Shown piece by piece: positions 54,800-64,000 of a DNA stretch of 64,000 bases. Under the pieces are notes generated by a model. It was given only the letters and a program-made list of their open reading frames with translations. It was not told the DNA's origin and did not search any database. The number at the start of each line of letters is the position of its first letter. Position 1 is the stretch's first letter. This DNA is from Paracidovorax cattleyae (GTDB lineage Bacteria > Pseudomonadota > Gammaproteobacteria > Burkholderiales > Burkholderiaceae_C). The stretch covers positions 1 through 64,000 of the forward strand of contig NZ_FNJL01000007.1 in the NCBI RefSeq assembly GCF_900104515.1, read 5' to 3'. The position numbers were made by a program, and so were the translations under genes.

Positions 54800-57700
54800 T
54801 CAGGCCTCGGCCATCGACAGCGCAGACTCCATGTCCACGGCGACGATGCGCGAGACCCCCTGCTCCTGCATCGTCACGCCGATGAGTTGCTCGGCCATTT
54901 CCATGGCGATCTTGTTGTGGCTGATGAAAAGGAATTGCGTGCCGCGGCTCATGCTCGCGACGAGTTTGGCATAGCGCTCGGTGTTCGCGTCGTCCAGCGG
55001 CGCGTCCACTTCGTCCAGCAGGCAGAACGGCGCCGGGTTGAGCTGGAAGATGGCGAAGACCAGCGCGATGGCCGTCAGCGCCTTCTCGCCACCGGACAGC
55101 AGGTGGATGGTCTGGTTCTTCTTGCCTGGAGGCTGCGCCATCACCTGCACGCCGGAGTCGAGGATTTCGTCGCCGGTCATGATGAGGCGCGCCTGCCCGC
55201 CGCCGAACAGCTCGGGGAACATGCGGCCGAAATGGTCGTTCACGGTCTCGAAGGTGCCGGAGAGCAGCGTGCGCGTCTCGGCGTCGATCTTGCGGATCGC
55301 GTCCTCGAGCGTGTTCATGGCCAGGGTCAGGTCCTCGGTCTGCGCGTCGAGGAAGGTCTTGCGCTCCCGGGCCAGCTGCAGCTCGTCCAGCGCGGCGAGG
55401 TTGACCGCGCCCAGGGCCGCGATCTCGCGGTGGAGCCGGTCGATCTCGGATTGCAGGCCCGCGGCCCGCACGCCGCCCTCTTCGATGGAGCGTGCCACGG
55501 CGTCCAGGTCGGCCTGCGCATCCGCGAGCAGGCTCGTGTACTGCTCCAGGCCCAGCCGCGCGGCCTGTTCCTTGAGCTGGAAGTCGGTGATCCGCTGGCG
55601 CAGCGGATCGAGCGCGCGCTCCAGCTGCAGCCGCCGCTCGTCGCTCGCGCGCAGGCGGGCCGTGAGATCGTCGTACTCGCTGCGCTGCACGGCCAGTGCC
55701 TTCTCGCGATCCATCTTCAGTTCCAGCGCCTGCTGCAGGCCGCCTTGCGCCGCCGCCGCGGACAGGCGGCCCATTTCGTCCTGGGCGCGCTGGCGCTCGT
55801 CCTCCAGGGAGGCGACCTGCGTGCGCGCGGTGTCGATGGTGCGCGCCAGTTCGGCCCGCCGCGCTTCCAGGCTGCGGCGGGAGAACGTCGCTTCCTGCGC
55901 CTGCCTCTCGAGGCTGCGCTGCTGCTCGCGGCACTCGTTCAGGCGCCGTTCGGCCTCCATCACCCGGTCGCCCACCTGGGCGTGGTGCTCCTGGCTGTCG
56001 GCGAGCTGCATGTCCAGCTCCTCGAAACGCGCCTCGGAGGCCACCGACCGCTCCTGGAGGTCGGCCAGCTGGGCCTCGACCTCGGCCAGATCGGCACCGA
56101 TCTGTTCGCTCCGCGAGCGGGCCTGTTCCGCCAGCTGGTTCAGGCGCAGGCTCTCGACCTGCAGCTCATGGCGCCGGCCCTGGGCCTCGCTGGCTTCCCG
56201 CCGCGCCGCCACCAGCCGTTGCGAGGCATCCGCATAGGCCGCTTCGGCGCGGACCAGCGCGGTGCGCGATTCCTCATGAATCAGCGCCTGGGCACGTAGC
56301 TCCTTTTCGAGGTGCTCGATTTCCTGCGCGCGCGCAAGCAGGCCCGACTGCTCCGAATCCTGTGCATAGAAGCTCACGCCGTGCGCACTGACCGCATGCC
56401 CGCCGGGGACGTAGATCGCCTCGCCCGGCCGCAACTGCGTGCGGCGGTCCAGCGCCTCGTCCAGCGTGGCGGCCGTCTGGCAGCCCTGCAGCCAGTCCTC
56501 CAGCACGGCGCGCAGGCCGGCTTCCGGCACCCGCAGCAGATCGGCCAGGCGTGGCGCCGCCGACGCCGTGCCGGACGGCGCCGCGGCGGACGGCGCGCTG
56601 TAGAAGGCCAGTCGCGCGGGAGGCGCGTCCTGCCCTCCGGAGCCCAGGAACCCGCGGACGGTATCCAGGCGCCCGACCTCCAGCGCGCCCAGGCGCTCGC
56701 GCAGCGCGGCCTCCAGCGCGTTCTCCCAGCCGGGCTCGATGTGCAGCCGGCTCCACAAACCCTGCAGTCCCTCCAGCCCGTGCCGGGCCAGCCACGGCTT
56801 GAGCTTGCCGTCCGTGCGGACCTTTTCCTGCAGGGCCTTGAGTGCCTCCAGCCGTGCCGAGAGGTCGGCCTGCCGGGCGCCTTCGGCGTTCGCAGCCTGC
56901 TGGCGCTGGCGGCGTTCTTCGTCGAGCCGGGGAACGCTGTCCTGCAATTCGGCCTGCCGCGCTTCCGCCATTTCGGCGGCTTCCTCGGCTTCCTGCAATT
57001 GCCCGTTCAGATTGGCCAGCCGCGCTTCATCGGGCGCCGCCAGCGCATTGCGGTCGGCACGCAGGCGCTCATGCCGCGACTCCGCCTGGCGCCGCTGTTC
57101 CTGCAGGCTGCGCTGCTCGGCGGCCAGCACCTGGATCTGTTGCTGCACCTGCACCACCGATGCGCGCTGCGCCTCGGAGCGTTGCTGCGCCTGGCGCAGC
57201 GCCTCCTCCAGGTCGGGCATCTGCATCGCCTGTTCCTCGACCTGGGCAGCGAGCATTTCCGCGCGCTCCTCCGCGTCCACGCCGGCACCGGCGAGGTTTT
57301 CCATCTCGGCCTCGGCATCCTCCTTGCGGGCCGACCACTGCGCGATCTGCTCGGCCAGTTGGGCCAGCCGCTGTTCCACTCGCTGGCGCCCTTCCACCAC
57401 GTAGCGGATCTCCGCCTCCAGTTTGCCGACCTCCGCGGTCGCCTCGTAGAGCCGGCCCTGCGACTGGTTGACCTGGTCGCCGGCGGCATAGTGCGCCTGG
57501 CGGATCGTCTCCAGATCCGCCTCCACATGGCGCAGGTCGGCCATGCGGGATTCCAGGTCGTTCACGGCCTGCAGGCCTTCCGTGCGGACGCGGGTCTGCT
57601 CGGCTTCCGCGTCGGCACGCTTGAGGAACCAGAGCTGGTGCTGCCGCAGCGTCACGTCCGACTGCAGCGCGTTGTAGCGTGCCGCCACCTCTGCCTGCTT

Positions 57701-58327
57701 TTCGAGGCGCTCCAGGTTCGCGTTCAGCTCGCGCAGGATATCTTCCACACGCGTGAGATTCTCGCGGGTGTCGGCCAGGCGGTTCTCGGTTTCGCGGCGG
57801 CGCTCCTTGTACTTGGAGACGCCTGCCGCCTCCTCCAGGAAAAGCCGCAACTCTTCCGGCCGCGATTCGATGATGCGGCTGATCGTTCCCTGCCCGATGA
57901 TGGCGTACGCGCGAGGGCCCAGGCCGGTACCCAGGAACACGTCCTGCACGTCGCGGCGTCGCACGGGCTGGTTGTTGATGAAATAGCTGCTGTTGCCCTC
58001 GCGCGTGAGCACCCGCTTGACGGCTATCTCGGCATACTGATTCCATTGCCCGCCGGCCCGGTGGTCTGCATTGTCGAAAACCAGCTCCACGCTCGAGCGG
58101 CTTGCGGGCTTGCGGTGCGTGGTTCCGTTGAAGATCACGTCCTGCATCGATTCGCCGCGCAGCTCGCTCGCCTTGGACTCCCCGAGCACCCAGCGCACCG
58201 CATCCATGATGTTGGACTTGCCGCAGCCGTTCGGCCCCACCACGCCCACGAGCTGCCCCGGCAGCACGAAGTGCGTGGGTTCGGCGAACGACTTGAAGCC
58301 GGCGAGTTTGATCGAGTTGAGGCGCAC
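54800..58327 (-). CDS. smc: Chromosome segregation ATPase SMC
   Basis: A 1175-aa condensin ATPase. Head halves at both ends: Walker A GPNGCGKSN (32-40) with the FKSFAEP start, and signature LLSGGEKALTAIAL with Walker B CLLDEVDAPLDDAN near the C-terminus. Between them two long coiled coils (rich in Glu, Gln, Arg and Leu) flank a hinge near the middle (about residues 520-640, KPWLARHGLEGLQGLW to AVSAHGVSF). The start codon is GTG. It heads the smc-zipA-ligA operon. Confidence 0.96.
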   Translation of the reverse strand: MRLNSIKLAGFKSFAEPTHFVLPGQLVGVVGPNGCGKSNIMDAVRWVLGESKASELRGESMQDVIFNGTTHRKPASRSSVELVFDNADHRAGGQWNQYAEIAVKRVLTREGNSSYFINNQPVRRRDVQDVFLGTGLGPRAYAIIGQGTISRIIESRPEELRLFLEEAAGVSKYKERRRETENRLADTRENLTRVEDILRELNANLERLEKQAEVAARYNALQSDVTLRQHQLWFLKRADAEAEQTRVRTEGLQAVNDLESRMADLRHVEADLETIRQAHYAAGDQVNQSQGRLYEATAEVGKLEAEIRYVVEGRQRVEQRLAQLAEQIAQWSARKEDAEAEMENLAGAGVDAEERAEMLAAQVEEQAMQMPDLEEALRQAQQRSEAQRASVVQVQQQIQVLAAEQRSLQEQRRQAESRHERLRADRNALAAPDEARLANLNGQLQEAEEAAEMAEARQAELQDSVPRLDEERRQRQQAANAEGARQADLSARLEALKALQEKVRTDGKLKPWLARHGLEGLQGLWSRLHIEPGWENALEAALRERLGALEVGRLDTVRGFLGSGGQDAPPARLAFYSAPSAAAPSGTASAAPRLADLLRVPEAGLRAVLEDWLQGCQTAATLDEALDRRTQLRPGEAIYVPGGHAVSAHGVSFYAQDSEQSGLLARAQEIEHLEKELRAQALIHEESRTALVRAEAAYADASQRLVAARREASEAQGRRHELQVESLRLNQLAEQARSRSEQIGADLAEVEAQLADLQERSVASEARFEELDMQLADSQEHHAQVGDRVMEAERRLNECREQQRSLERQAQEATFSRRSLEARRAELARTIDTARTQVASLEDERQRAQDEMGRLSAAAAQGGLQQALELKMDREKALAVQRSEYDDLTARLRASDERRLQLERALDPLRQRITDFQLKEQAARLGLEQYTSLLADAQADLDAVARSIEEGGVRAAGLQSEIDRLHREIAALGAVNLAALDELQLARERKTFLDAQTEDLTLAMNTLEDAIRKIDAETRTLLSGTFETVNDHFGRMFPELFGGGQARLIMTGDEILDSGVQVMAQPPGKKNQTIHLLSGGEKALTAIALVFAIFQLNPAPFCLLDEVDAPLDDANTERYAKLVASMSRGTQFLFISHNKIAMEMAEQLIGVTMQEQGVSRIVAVDMESALSMAEA

Positions 58328-58651
58328 GGATGGGACGGCAGGCGTAGGTGCAGCGTGGCGAAGGGCAGCAAGGCAGTGCCCGGAGCGGACGGACGGCGAA
58401 GCCTCCCATGCCTGCAGGGCAGCGCCGGATGATACCGTGGCCCACCGGCATGCCAGCCGTTCGCCGGCTTAGCGCGTGCCACCGACGCTTCGCCCGCGGG
58501 AGGCCGGTGCCCGGCGTGCCGAGCCAGGCTGGCAGGGCCGCTGGCACGCCTCCGCACGGGCTCCCCGTGCGGAGGGGCGCACCCTGCGCGCGCTGTTCAC
58601 CACCAGCGCGGGTGGCGCCCGAAGCGTCCGCCGCCACGAGGGCGGGCCTGC
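58328..58651. other. Gap between smc and the UPF0060 gene
   Basis: 324 bases with no convincing gene. The 5' side, next to the GTG of smc, should hold the smc promoter, though no clear -35/-10 pair is visible. A perfect 12-bp hairpin lies at 58549-58575. The remainder is GC-rich with short inverted repeats (GGCGTGCC at 58513 and GGCACGCC at 58543). Confidence 0.5.
58549..58575. terminator. Perfect 12-bp hairpin
   Basis: CCTCCGCACGGG-CTC-CCCGTGCGGAGG, about 76 bases past the stop of the UPF0060 gene on the minus strand. No T run on either side, so it may act with Rho or as an end-stabilising structure. Confidence 0.45.
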
Positions 58652-58987
58652 TCAGGCCGCGCCGCGGGGCGCGAAGGCGATGATGGCCATGCCTGCGAGG
58701 GTCACGGCAGCGCCGGCAAGATCCCAGCGGTCGGGCCGGATGCCGTCCACTGCCCAGAGCCAGCCCAGCGCCACCGCCACGTACACCCCTCCATAGGCCG
58801 CGTACACGCGTCCGGCAGCCGCAGGATGCAGGGTGAGCAGCCAGGCGAACAGTGCCAGGCAGGCCGCGCCCGGCACCAGGAGCCACGCACTGCGGCCCTG
58901 GCGCAGCCACAGCCACGGCAGGTAGCACCCCGCGATTTCCGCCAGCGCCGTCACGGCATAAAGCATGAGCGTCCTGAATTCGGCCAT
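58652..58987 (-). CDS. UPF0060 (YnfA-like) small membrane protein
   Basis: A 111-aa protein with four membrane helices and the family motif [22 protein letters not shown], followed by [24 protein letters not shown] and [21 protein letters not shown] (quoted in pieces up to 20 residues: [20 protein letters not shown]). Length is typical. Members are related to small multidrug-resistance-like exporters; function is unproven. Starts ten bases after the preceding EAL gene ends, so probably in one transcript. Confidence 0.88.
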   Translation of the reverse strand: MAEFRTLMLYAVTALAEIAGCYLPWLWLRQGRSAWLLVPGAACLALFAWLLTLHPAAAGRVYAAYGGVYVAVALGWLWAVDGIRPDRWDLAGAAVTLAGMAIIAFAPRGAA

Positions 58988-58997
58988 GCGCGCCGCC

Positions 58998-61900
58998 TCA
59001 GTCCGGCGCCGCAGGCGCATCCTGCCGCGGGAACGAAAGAACCAATTGTTCGAATGCGTCCGCGTTCACGGGGCGGCTCAACAGATACCCCTGCCAGGCA
59101 TGGCAATGGTTGCGCTCCAGGAAAGCGCGCTGCGCCTCCGTCTCGACGCCCTCGGCAATGACCCGCAGGCCCAGGCTGGTCCCCAGGGCCACGATGGTCC
59201 GGGCGATGGACGCATCGTTCGGATCCGTGAGCACATCGCGCACGAAGCTCTGGTCGATCTTGAGCTCGTCGAGCGGCAGGCGCTTGAGGTAGGCCAGCGA
59301 TGAATAGCCGGTACCGAAATCGTCCAGGGAGAACCCCACGCCATAGGCCCGCAACTGCTGCATCTTCTGGATGGTGTCCTCCAGGTCCTGCTGCAGCAGG
59401 CTTTCGGTCATCTCGAGCTTCAGGCGCCGCCCTTCCGCGCCCGTGCCCGCCAGCGCCGCGAGCACCTGGCCGACGAAGCCGCCCTGGTGGAACTGCCGCG
59501 CGCTCACGTTCACAGACAGGCTGATGGGGGCCAGCACCGGGTGGCGCGACCATTGGGCCAGCCGCTCGCACGCGGCGCGCAGCACCCACTCCCCCAGGGG
59601 AAGGATGAGTCCGGTTTCCTCCGCCAGGGGAATGAACTCGCCGGGCGAAACGAATCCACGCGCCGGATGCCGCCACCGCAGCAAGGCTTCGGCCCCCACG
59701 ATGCGGCCGTAGTGCACCTGGGCCTGGTAGAACAGCTCGAATTCGCCACGGCCCAGGCCTTCCCGCAGGTCGGTTTCCAGGGCTGCGCGCGCAGCCACCG
59801 AGGCCTGCATCTGCGGGTCGTAGAACCGCAGCGCATTGCGGCCACTGGCCTTGGCCTGGTACATGGCGAGGTCCGTGCGCTGCAGCAGCTCGTCCACTGT
59901 CTCCCGCGCGCCCTGGAACACGGTCACGCCCATGCTCAATGTCGTGTGGTGGGATTCGCCCTCCAGCGTGAACGGATGGCGCATCGCCGCCAGGATCTTC
60001 TGCCCCATCTCCTCCGCCCTGGCCGCGGCACCCTGCGGGCTCTGGCCGAGGTCTTCCAGCACCACCACGAACTCGTCTCCCCCGTGCCGCGCCACCGTGT
60101 CCTCGTTCTGCACGCAGCCGCGCAGGCGCTGGGCGACCTGGCGCAGGAGCATGTCGCCCCGCTCGTGACCCTGGGTCTCGTTGAGGGTCTTGAAATTGTC
60201 CAGATCCAGCATGAGCACCGCACCGCACCGCCCGCGACGCACGCTGGCGGCCAGCGCCTGCTGGAGCCGGTCCACCAGCAGCCGCCGGTTGGGAAGCTGG
60301 GTCAGGGGATCGTAGTAGGCCAGATAGTGGATCTCCTCCTCCGCAGCCTTGTGCTGACTCAGGTCCACCATCGTGATGAGGCAGGCACCGTCCAGCAGCA
60401 CCCCGGCCATGTCCACCGTGCGCACGGAACCATCCCCGCAGGTGATGGCGTATTCGCGCGACGGGAGGATACCGTCGCCGGCCCGTGCGGCGTTGCAGGC
60501 GGCATCCCAGTCCGCCATGGCCTGCTCACGGCGCGCCGTGTCCGGCAGCACCGTCTGCCACCACTCGCGCACCGTGGAAGGTGCCGCATCGGTGTGGCGG
60601 CAGATCAGCTCGAAGCGTTCGTTGCGGAAGCTCAGCGCTCCATCCCGCGCGACGAGGCACACCCCGACCGGCAAACGGTAGAGGATCTGCCGCAGCCGCG
60701 CTTCGCTGTCGCGCTGCGCCGCCTCCATGCGCTTGCGGTCGCTGATGTCCTGCACCACGGCGATATGCTGGGCAGGCCGCCTGCGGTCCTGGCGCATCGG
60801 CGCGATGCGCAGTTCCGCCCACACCATCTGGCCATCCTTGCGGCGATAGCGCTTCTCGTAACGGTATTCCTGCTGAGCGCCTGCAGCGATGCGGTCGATC
60901 ACCGCCTCGCTCTCGGCCTGGTCGTCCTGGTGGGTCACGTCGCGTACCGTGAGCTCCAGCAACTCCTGCGGCGCATAGCCCAGGATCTCGCAGAAACGTG
61001 TATTAGCGCGCACGAAGCGCCGGCTTGCGGTGTCCACCTGCGCGACCCCCACCGCGGCCTGGTCGAAAAGCGTCTGGAAAGGGTCCTTCCGCGCAGCCCT
61101 GCGCCAGTGCCAGGAGACGGCCAGGAGGAGGAGGAGCAAGGTCGCCATCGCGCCACCCGCTGCGGCCAGCCAGGGCACCGCCCGCTCGGCAGGAGACAGG
61201 AAACTGTCCTCGGACACGAAAGTGAGCTTCCAGCGCCGGTCGTAGATCTGCAGCTCGCGCTCGTAGCGATGGGTGCCGGAGGCCGTGGCGGGCAGTTCCA
61301 GCATCGTCCTCGCGCCTGCAGGCGGGGCGCCCCGCACGGAGCCGACATCCTGCACCCCCAGAGCCAGCCCCGTGAGGCGCCCCTCGTCGCGCAGCGCGCT
61401 GACGAGGTCATAAAAACGTATCGCGGCAGCCACGGAACCGACGTAGCGCAGGCCGCCTCCTGCGCCGTCGGTGAACACCGGCAGGCGCAGGCTGAATGCG
61501 GCCCGGTGTTCTGGGGCCTGGAGCATGTCGTAGGGGGCGGACGCGATGGCGCTGCCGCTGTCGCGGCTGTAGCGCACGGACTCCATGGTGGCCGGTATGG
61601 CCCCCATGTCCAGCCCCACGACCCCCTTGTTGCCCGAACGCGGCCACACGTAGTCCGCGATGTAGTAGTCCGGGCGATCGCCTTCCGGGCGGATGGAGAA
61701 CTGCGGCATGCCGTCTGCGGCCAGGGAGGCATCGGCCCGCACCGACGCCTCGAACGCGGCCCTGTCGGCATGTAGCACGTAGCGTGTGAACGCCAGATTG
61801 ACGATACCCGCGTACTGGGGCCAGAGCCGGAGTTCGCGCAGCGCGTTGTCGAACTCTGCACGGGTCAGGCGGGGGTTGGCAACGAAGAGCCCGCGTACTC

Positions 61901-62192
61901 CCGTGAGCAGTCCGAGGTAACGCCCGACATGGGTCTCGAGTGCGGTGGTGGCCTCGGACGCATTGCGCTGGAAACGCTCCTGGGCGATGCTGTCCGCGGC
62001 CGTGCGCTGCCACTGCCACAGGCCGGCCCCCACGCCCAGGGCCAGCAGCGCCGCGGGAATGCCCAGCCACGGGAACCGTGAAGGCAGGCGCAAAGCGAGG
62101 GGCAGAGGCATGGGCGGCAGGAAACGGAACACGCGTGGAACGCGTGGATGCGGCACAGCGGAAAGGGATGAAACATCTGAGGATAGCTTCAT
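58998..62192 (-). CDS. CHASE-PAS-GGDEF-EAL cyclic-di-GMP protein
   Basis: A 1064-aa membrane sensor. First helix at about 45-65 ([20 protein letters not shown]), then a periplasmic CHASE domain (about 75-320; [39 protein letters not shown]), second helix ([15 protein letters not shown], ~355-370), two PAS domains, GGDEF with intact [14 protein letters not shown] near 705 and EAL with [11 protein letters not shown] near 832 plus [17 protein letters not shown]. Both catalytic sites look intact. The start [10 protein letters not shown] is chosen; a longer one would add 29 residues without homology. CHASE domains bind small molecules such as cytokinins or sugars in other proteins; the ligand here is unknown. 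Confidence 0.9.
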   Translation of the reverse strand: MKLSSDVSSLSAVPHPRVPRVFRFLPPMPLPLALRLPSRFPWLGIPAALLALGVGAGLWQWQRTAADSIAQERFQRNASEATTALETHVGRYLGLLTGVRGLFVANPRLTRAEFDNALRELRLWPQYAGIVNLAFTRYVLHADRAAFEASVRADASLAADGMPQFSIRPEGDRPDYYIADYVWPRSGNKGVVGLDMGAIPATMESVRYSRDSGSAIASAPYDMLQAPEHRAAFSLRLPVFTDGAGGGLRYVGSVAAAIRFYDLVSALRDEGRLTGLALGVQDVGSVRGAPPAGARTMLELPATASGTHRYERELQIYDRRWKLTFVSEDSFLSPAERAVPWLAAAGGAMATLLLLLLAVSWHWRRAARKDPFQTLFDQAAVGVAQVDTASRRFVRANTRFCEILGYAPQELLELTVRDVTHQDDQAESEAVIDRIAAGAQQEYRYEKRYRRKDGQMVWAELRIAPMRQDRRRPAQHIAVVQDISDRKRMEAAQRDSEARLRQILYRLPVGVCLVARDGALSFRNERFELICRHTDAAPSTVREWWQTVLPDTARREQAMADWDAACNAARAGDGILPSREYAITCGDGSVRTVDMAGVLLDGACLITMVDLSQHKAAEEEIHYLAYYDPLTQLPNRRLLVDRLQQALAASVRRGRCGAVLMLDLDNFKTLNETQGHERGDMLLRQVAQRLRGCVQNEDTVARHGGDEFVVVLEDLGQSPQGAAARAEEMGQKILAAMRHPFTLEGESHHTTLSMGVTVFQGARETVDELLQRTDLAMYQAKASGRNALRFYDPQMQASVAARAALETDLREGLGRGEFELFYQAQVHYGRIVGAEALLRWRHPARGFVSPGEFIPLAEETGLILPLGEWVLRAACERLAQWSRHPVLAPISLSVNVSARQFHQGGFVGQVLAALAGTGAEGRRLKLEMTESLLQQDLEDTIQKMQQLRAYGVGFSLDDFGTGYSSLAYLKRLPLDELKIDQSFVRDVLTDPNDASIARTIVALGTSLGLRVIAEGVETEAQRAFLERNHCHAWQGYLLSRPVNADAFEQLVLSFPRQDAPAAPD

Positions 62193-62315
62193 CGGAACGC
62201 CGTTTTTGAAAGCTGGGGCCGTTTGGGCTTTTTTGTGACAATCACGTATGCCACCTTCATAGCTTTCACGAGCACCCATCGTCCTGCCGGGATGCTGCGG
62301 ATGGACGCAGCCCGG

Positions 62316-63590
62316 TCACAGTCCAGCGACCGACATGCCCATCAAGACCAGCAGGGCCGCCGCGAGCGCCGGAGGCATCACCCAGGCGCCGAACTTCAGG
62401 AACTGCACCGCACTCACCTCGATACCTTCGCGCCGCAGTGCTGCCAGCCACAGCAGGGTCGCGAGCGAGCCGGTGATGGAGAGATTGGGGCCGAGATCGA
62501 TACCGATGAGCGCCGCGGCGCGCAGCGGTTCCGCGGCATGGGCAGCTTCCAGGGCGGCGCCGGCCAGCAGGCCGGCAGGCAGGTTGTTCACCAGATTGGC
62601 GCCGAAGCCCAGCAGCGCCCCCAGTGCAGGGCCCGCGGCCAGCGGCGCGGCCGCTGCGGCCTCGGCCAGCATGCGGGCCAGGTGCCCCACCACCCCGGTC
62701 ACTTCCAGGGCCTGCACGAAGACGAACAGCCCGGCCACCAGCGGCAGCACGCCCCAGGACACCGATTTCAGCGCCGGCCCCACCTGGTGGCCGCAGCCCG
62801 CGCGCAGCAGGGCCAGCGTGAGCAGCGCCGCTCCCAGCGTCGGCGCGCCCAATGGAATGCGCCACCAGGCGCAGCCCACGAGCACCACGGCCGATACCGC
62901 CAGGCCTGCAGCCGCGAGGCGGCCGCCAGTGCCCAGCGGACGGGCGGGCACCTCGGCGGCCACGGGCCGGTTGATGTCCTGCCGGACGCGCCACTTCAGC
63001 ACCCAGTATGTGGAGCCGATCGCCGCCACGGACGGCACGCCGAACAGTGCCAACCAATGGGACAGCGACGGCATCTGCCCCCCGCCCCAGAGAACCAGGT
63101 TGGCCGGATTGGAGATCGGCAGGAGAAAACTGGCCGCATTCGCCACGAAGGCGCAGATCAGCAGGTACGGCAGCGGAGCGGCCCCCACGGCCCGCGCCAC
63201 GGCGATCACCGCCGGTGTGAGCACGACGGCCGTGGCATCGTTGGACAGTGTCGCCGTCACGAGCGTTCCCACACCGAAAACCCATGCGAAGAGGCGCTCG
63301 CCGGAGCCCCGCGCCCGGCGCGCCGCCTCGACGGCCAGCCAGTCGAACACCCCTTCGCGGCGCGCCATTTCCGACAGCAGCATCATGCCGGCCAGGAACA
63401 GATACACGTCGTGTCCGCGCAGCACGCCTTTCCACGCATCCGCCCAGGGCAGGAGCCCGGAGACGGCGAGCACCAGGGCACCGCCCACGGCCCACAAGGC
63501 CTCGGGAATGCGCGCGGGCCGCAGGATGACGGCAGCGGTGGCGATGGCGACCACGCCCCACGTCCACCCGGGATGGGCCATTGTCAGCAT
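62316..63590 (-). CDS. ArsB/anion permease-like membrane transporter
   Basis: A 424-aa protein with about eleven membrane helices. Family signs are GMMLLSEMARREGVFDWLA, TLVTATLSNDATAVVLTPAVI, ANAASFLLPISNPANLVLW and the second half GIDLGPNLSITGSLATLLWL, which belong to the ArsB/citrate-sodium (IT) superfamily. Arsenite export is one possibility; no arsR or arsC is adjacent, so another anion is as likely. AAGGAAA lies seven bases ahead of the ATG. Confidence 0.82.
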   Translation of the reverse strand: MLTMAHPGWTWGVVAIATAAVILRPARIPEALWAVGGALVLAVSGLLPWADAWKGVLRGHDVYLFLAGMMLLSEMARREGVFDWLAVEAARRARGSGERLFAWVFGVGTLVTATLSNDATAVVLTPAVIAVARAVGAAPLPYLLICAFVANAASFLLPISNPANLVLWGGGQMPSLSHWLALFGVPSVAAIGSTYWVLKWRVRQDINRPVAAEVPARPLGTGGRLAAAGLAVSAVVLVGCAWWRIPLGAPTLGAALLTLALLRAGCGHQVGPALKSVSWGVLPLVAGLFVFVQALEVTGVVGHLARMLAEAAAAAPLAAGPALGALLGFGANLVNNLPAGLLAGAALEAAHAAEPLRAAALIGIDLGPNLSITGSLATLLWLAALRREGIEVSAVQFLKFGAWVMPPALAAALLVLMGMSVAGL

Positions 63591-63702
63591 GGAAAGCGTT
63601 TCCTTGGTGTGCGCGGCCGCGGGACCGGCCTGCGGCGCGCTGTTGTTGTACGGTTCTCTCGCAGAGGCGATGCCGCCTGCCGGACGCGGATTCTAGGGAA
63701 CG

Positions 63703-63720
63703 CGGCCGTGGCCACGGCCG
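63703..63720. promoter_or_regulatory. Perfect 18-bp palindrome between divergent genes
   Basis: CGGCCGTGGCCACGGCCG has full two-fold symmetry and lies midway between the ArsB-like gene (minus) and the ABC exporter (plus). It may be an operator or a hairpin; no consensus is matched. Confidence 0.3.
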
Positions 63721-63838
63721 GGAATGGCCCTCGCTGTCCAGAACGCGACATTCGCCTACATGGCACCGATTGACCCCTTACGCACGCGTGGCGCGCTGCC
63801 CACCTACCATTGCGGCCTGTTGAGGAGTGAGCCTGCCC

Positions 63839-64000
63839 GTGTTCCAGTACTTCGAAAACCGTCTCCCCCCCTACCCCTCCACCGAACCCACCCTTCCACC
63901 CAAGGGATTCATGGTTTTCGTGTGGGCCTGCACGCAAGGCCTGCGCGGCAACGTGATGGCGATGGCAGGGCTGTCCGCGGCCATCGCCGTCTATGAAGCG
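63839..64000 (+). CDS. ABC exporter, N-terminal part (runs off the window)
   Basis: The first 54 codons of an ABC transporter that starts with GTG (GAGGAG eleven bases upstream). The text VFQYFENRLPPYPSTEPTLP, PPKGFMVFVWACTQGLRGNV and AMAGLSAAIAVYEA is the cytoplasmic head and first membrane helix of MsbA-like fused permease-ATPase exporters of Burkholderiales. The ATPase half lies beyond the window, so function rests on the N-terminal pattern from memory. Confidence 0.7.
   Translation, partial: MFQYFENRLPPYPSTEPTLPPKGFMVFVWACTQGLRGNVMAMAGLSAAIAVYEA

Overview
The window is about 68% GC, densely packed and free of visible tRNA, rRNA or CRISPR. Gene content and order point to a betaproteobacterium of the Comamonadaceae, most likely an Acidovorax/Paracidovorax plant-associated species. 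Supporting features are the smc-zipA-ligA operon, a Zur-headed metal operon, a Fe-type nitrile hydratase cluster, a VgrG remnant, and a protein kinase gene behind a plant-inducible-promoter (PIP) box. The genus is inferred from memory of these gene sets; no search was run.

Layout. 1-358: right end of an IS5-family insertion sequence. 864-3733: aldehyde dehydrogenase plus FAD amine/amino-acid oxidase pair. 3753-9932 (minus): seven-gene operon starting with a Zur-type repressor, followed by an ABC ATPase and permease, a 93-aa His/Cys-rich periplasmic protein, DUF3299 and DUF2946 proteins and a TonB receptor, with a perfect palindrome ahead of the repressor. 10002-13993: msrA, then a TetR regulator with its own half-palindromic site, a PCMT-type methyltransferase, rhodanese and a TolC-family channel. 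13980-18344 (minus): a putative type III effector kinase and a Pat-type protein acetyltransferase. 18599-26411: AraC regulator, amidase, nitrile hydratase alpha/beta and its activator, followed by three decayed genes (aldoxime dehydratase, acyl-CoA synthetase, outer-membrane porin-like protein).

26646-30096 (minus): phosphomannomutase/phosphoglucomutase, a nitrilase-fold hydrolase and waaA for envelope sugar and lipid A-core synthesis. 30364-33540: Ada/AlkA fusion, Ogt and a DMT exporter. 33722-38448: a 1260-aa membrane GGDEF-EAL protein, overlapped by a fadH remnant with in-frame deletions. 38478-42385 (minus): prpE, isochorismatase-like hydrolase, PQQ-type sugar dehydrogenase. 42547-49611: NlpC/P60 hydrolase, small membrane proteins, SNF2 helicase, EVE protein, two periplasmic/solute-type proteins. 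49692-51167: vgrG pseudogene. 51352-58327 (minus): ligA, zipA, smc. 58652-63590 (minus): UPF0060 protein, CHASE-PAS-GGDEF-EAL protein, ArsB-like transporter. 63839-end: start of an ABC exporter.

How it works together. The nitrile cluster would turn nitriles into amides and then acids; the steps before (aldoxime to nitrile) and after (acid to acyl-CoA) are present only as wrecks, so the pathway has shrunk to its middle. The Zur operon looks like a complete zinc-starvation response encoded as one transcript. PrpE carries the C-terminal lysine motif that Pat-type acetyltransferases modify in other bacteria, and both genes occur here. A recurring theme is gene decay by internal deletion and frameshift (oxd, acyl-CoA synthetase, fadH, vgrG) plus one in-frame amber codon. 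The most notable single gene is the 518-aa kinase with a correctly spaced PIP box.
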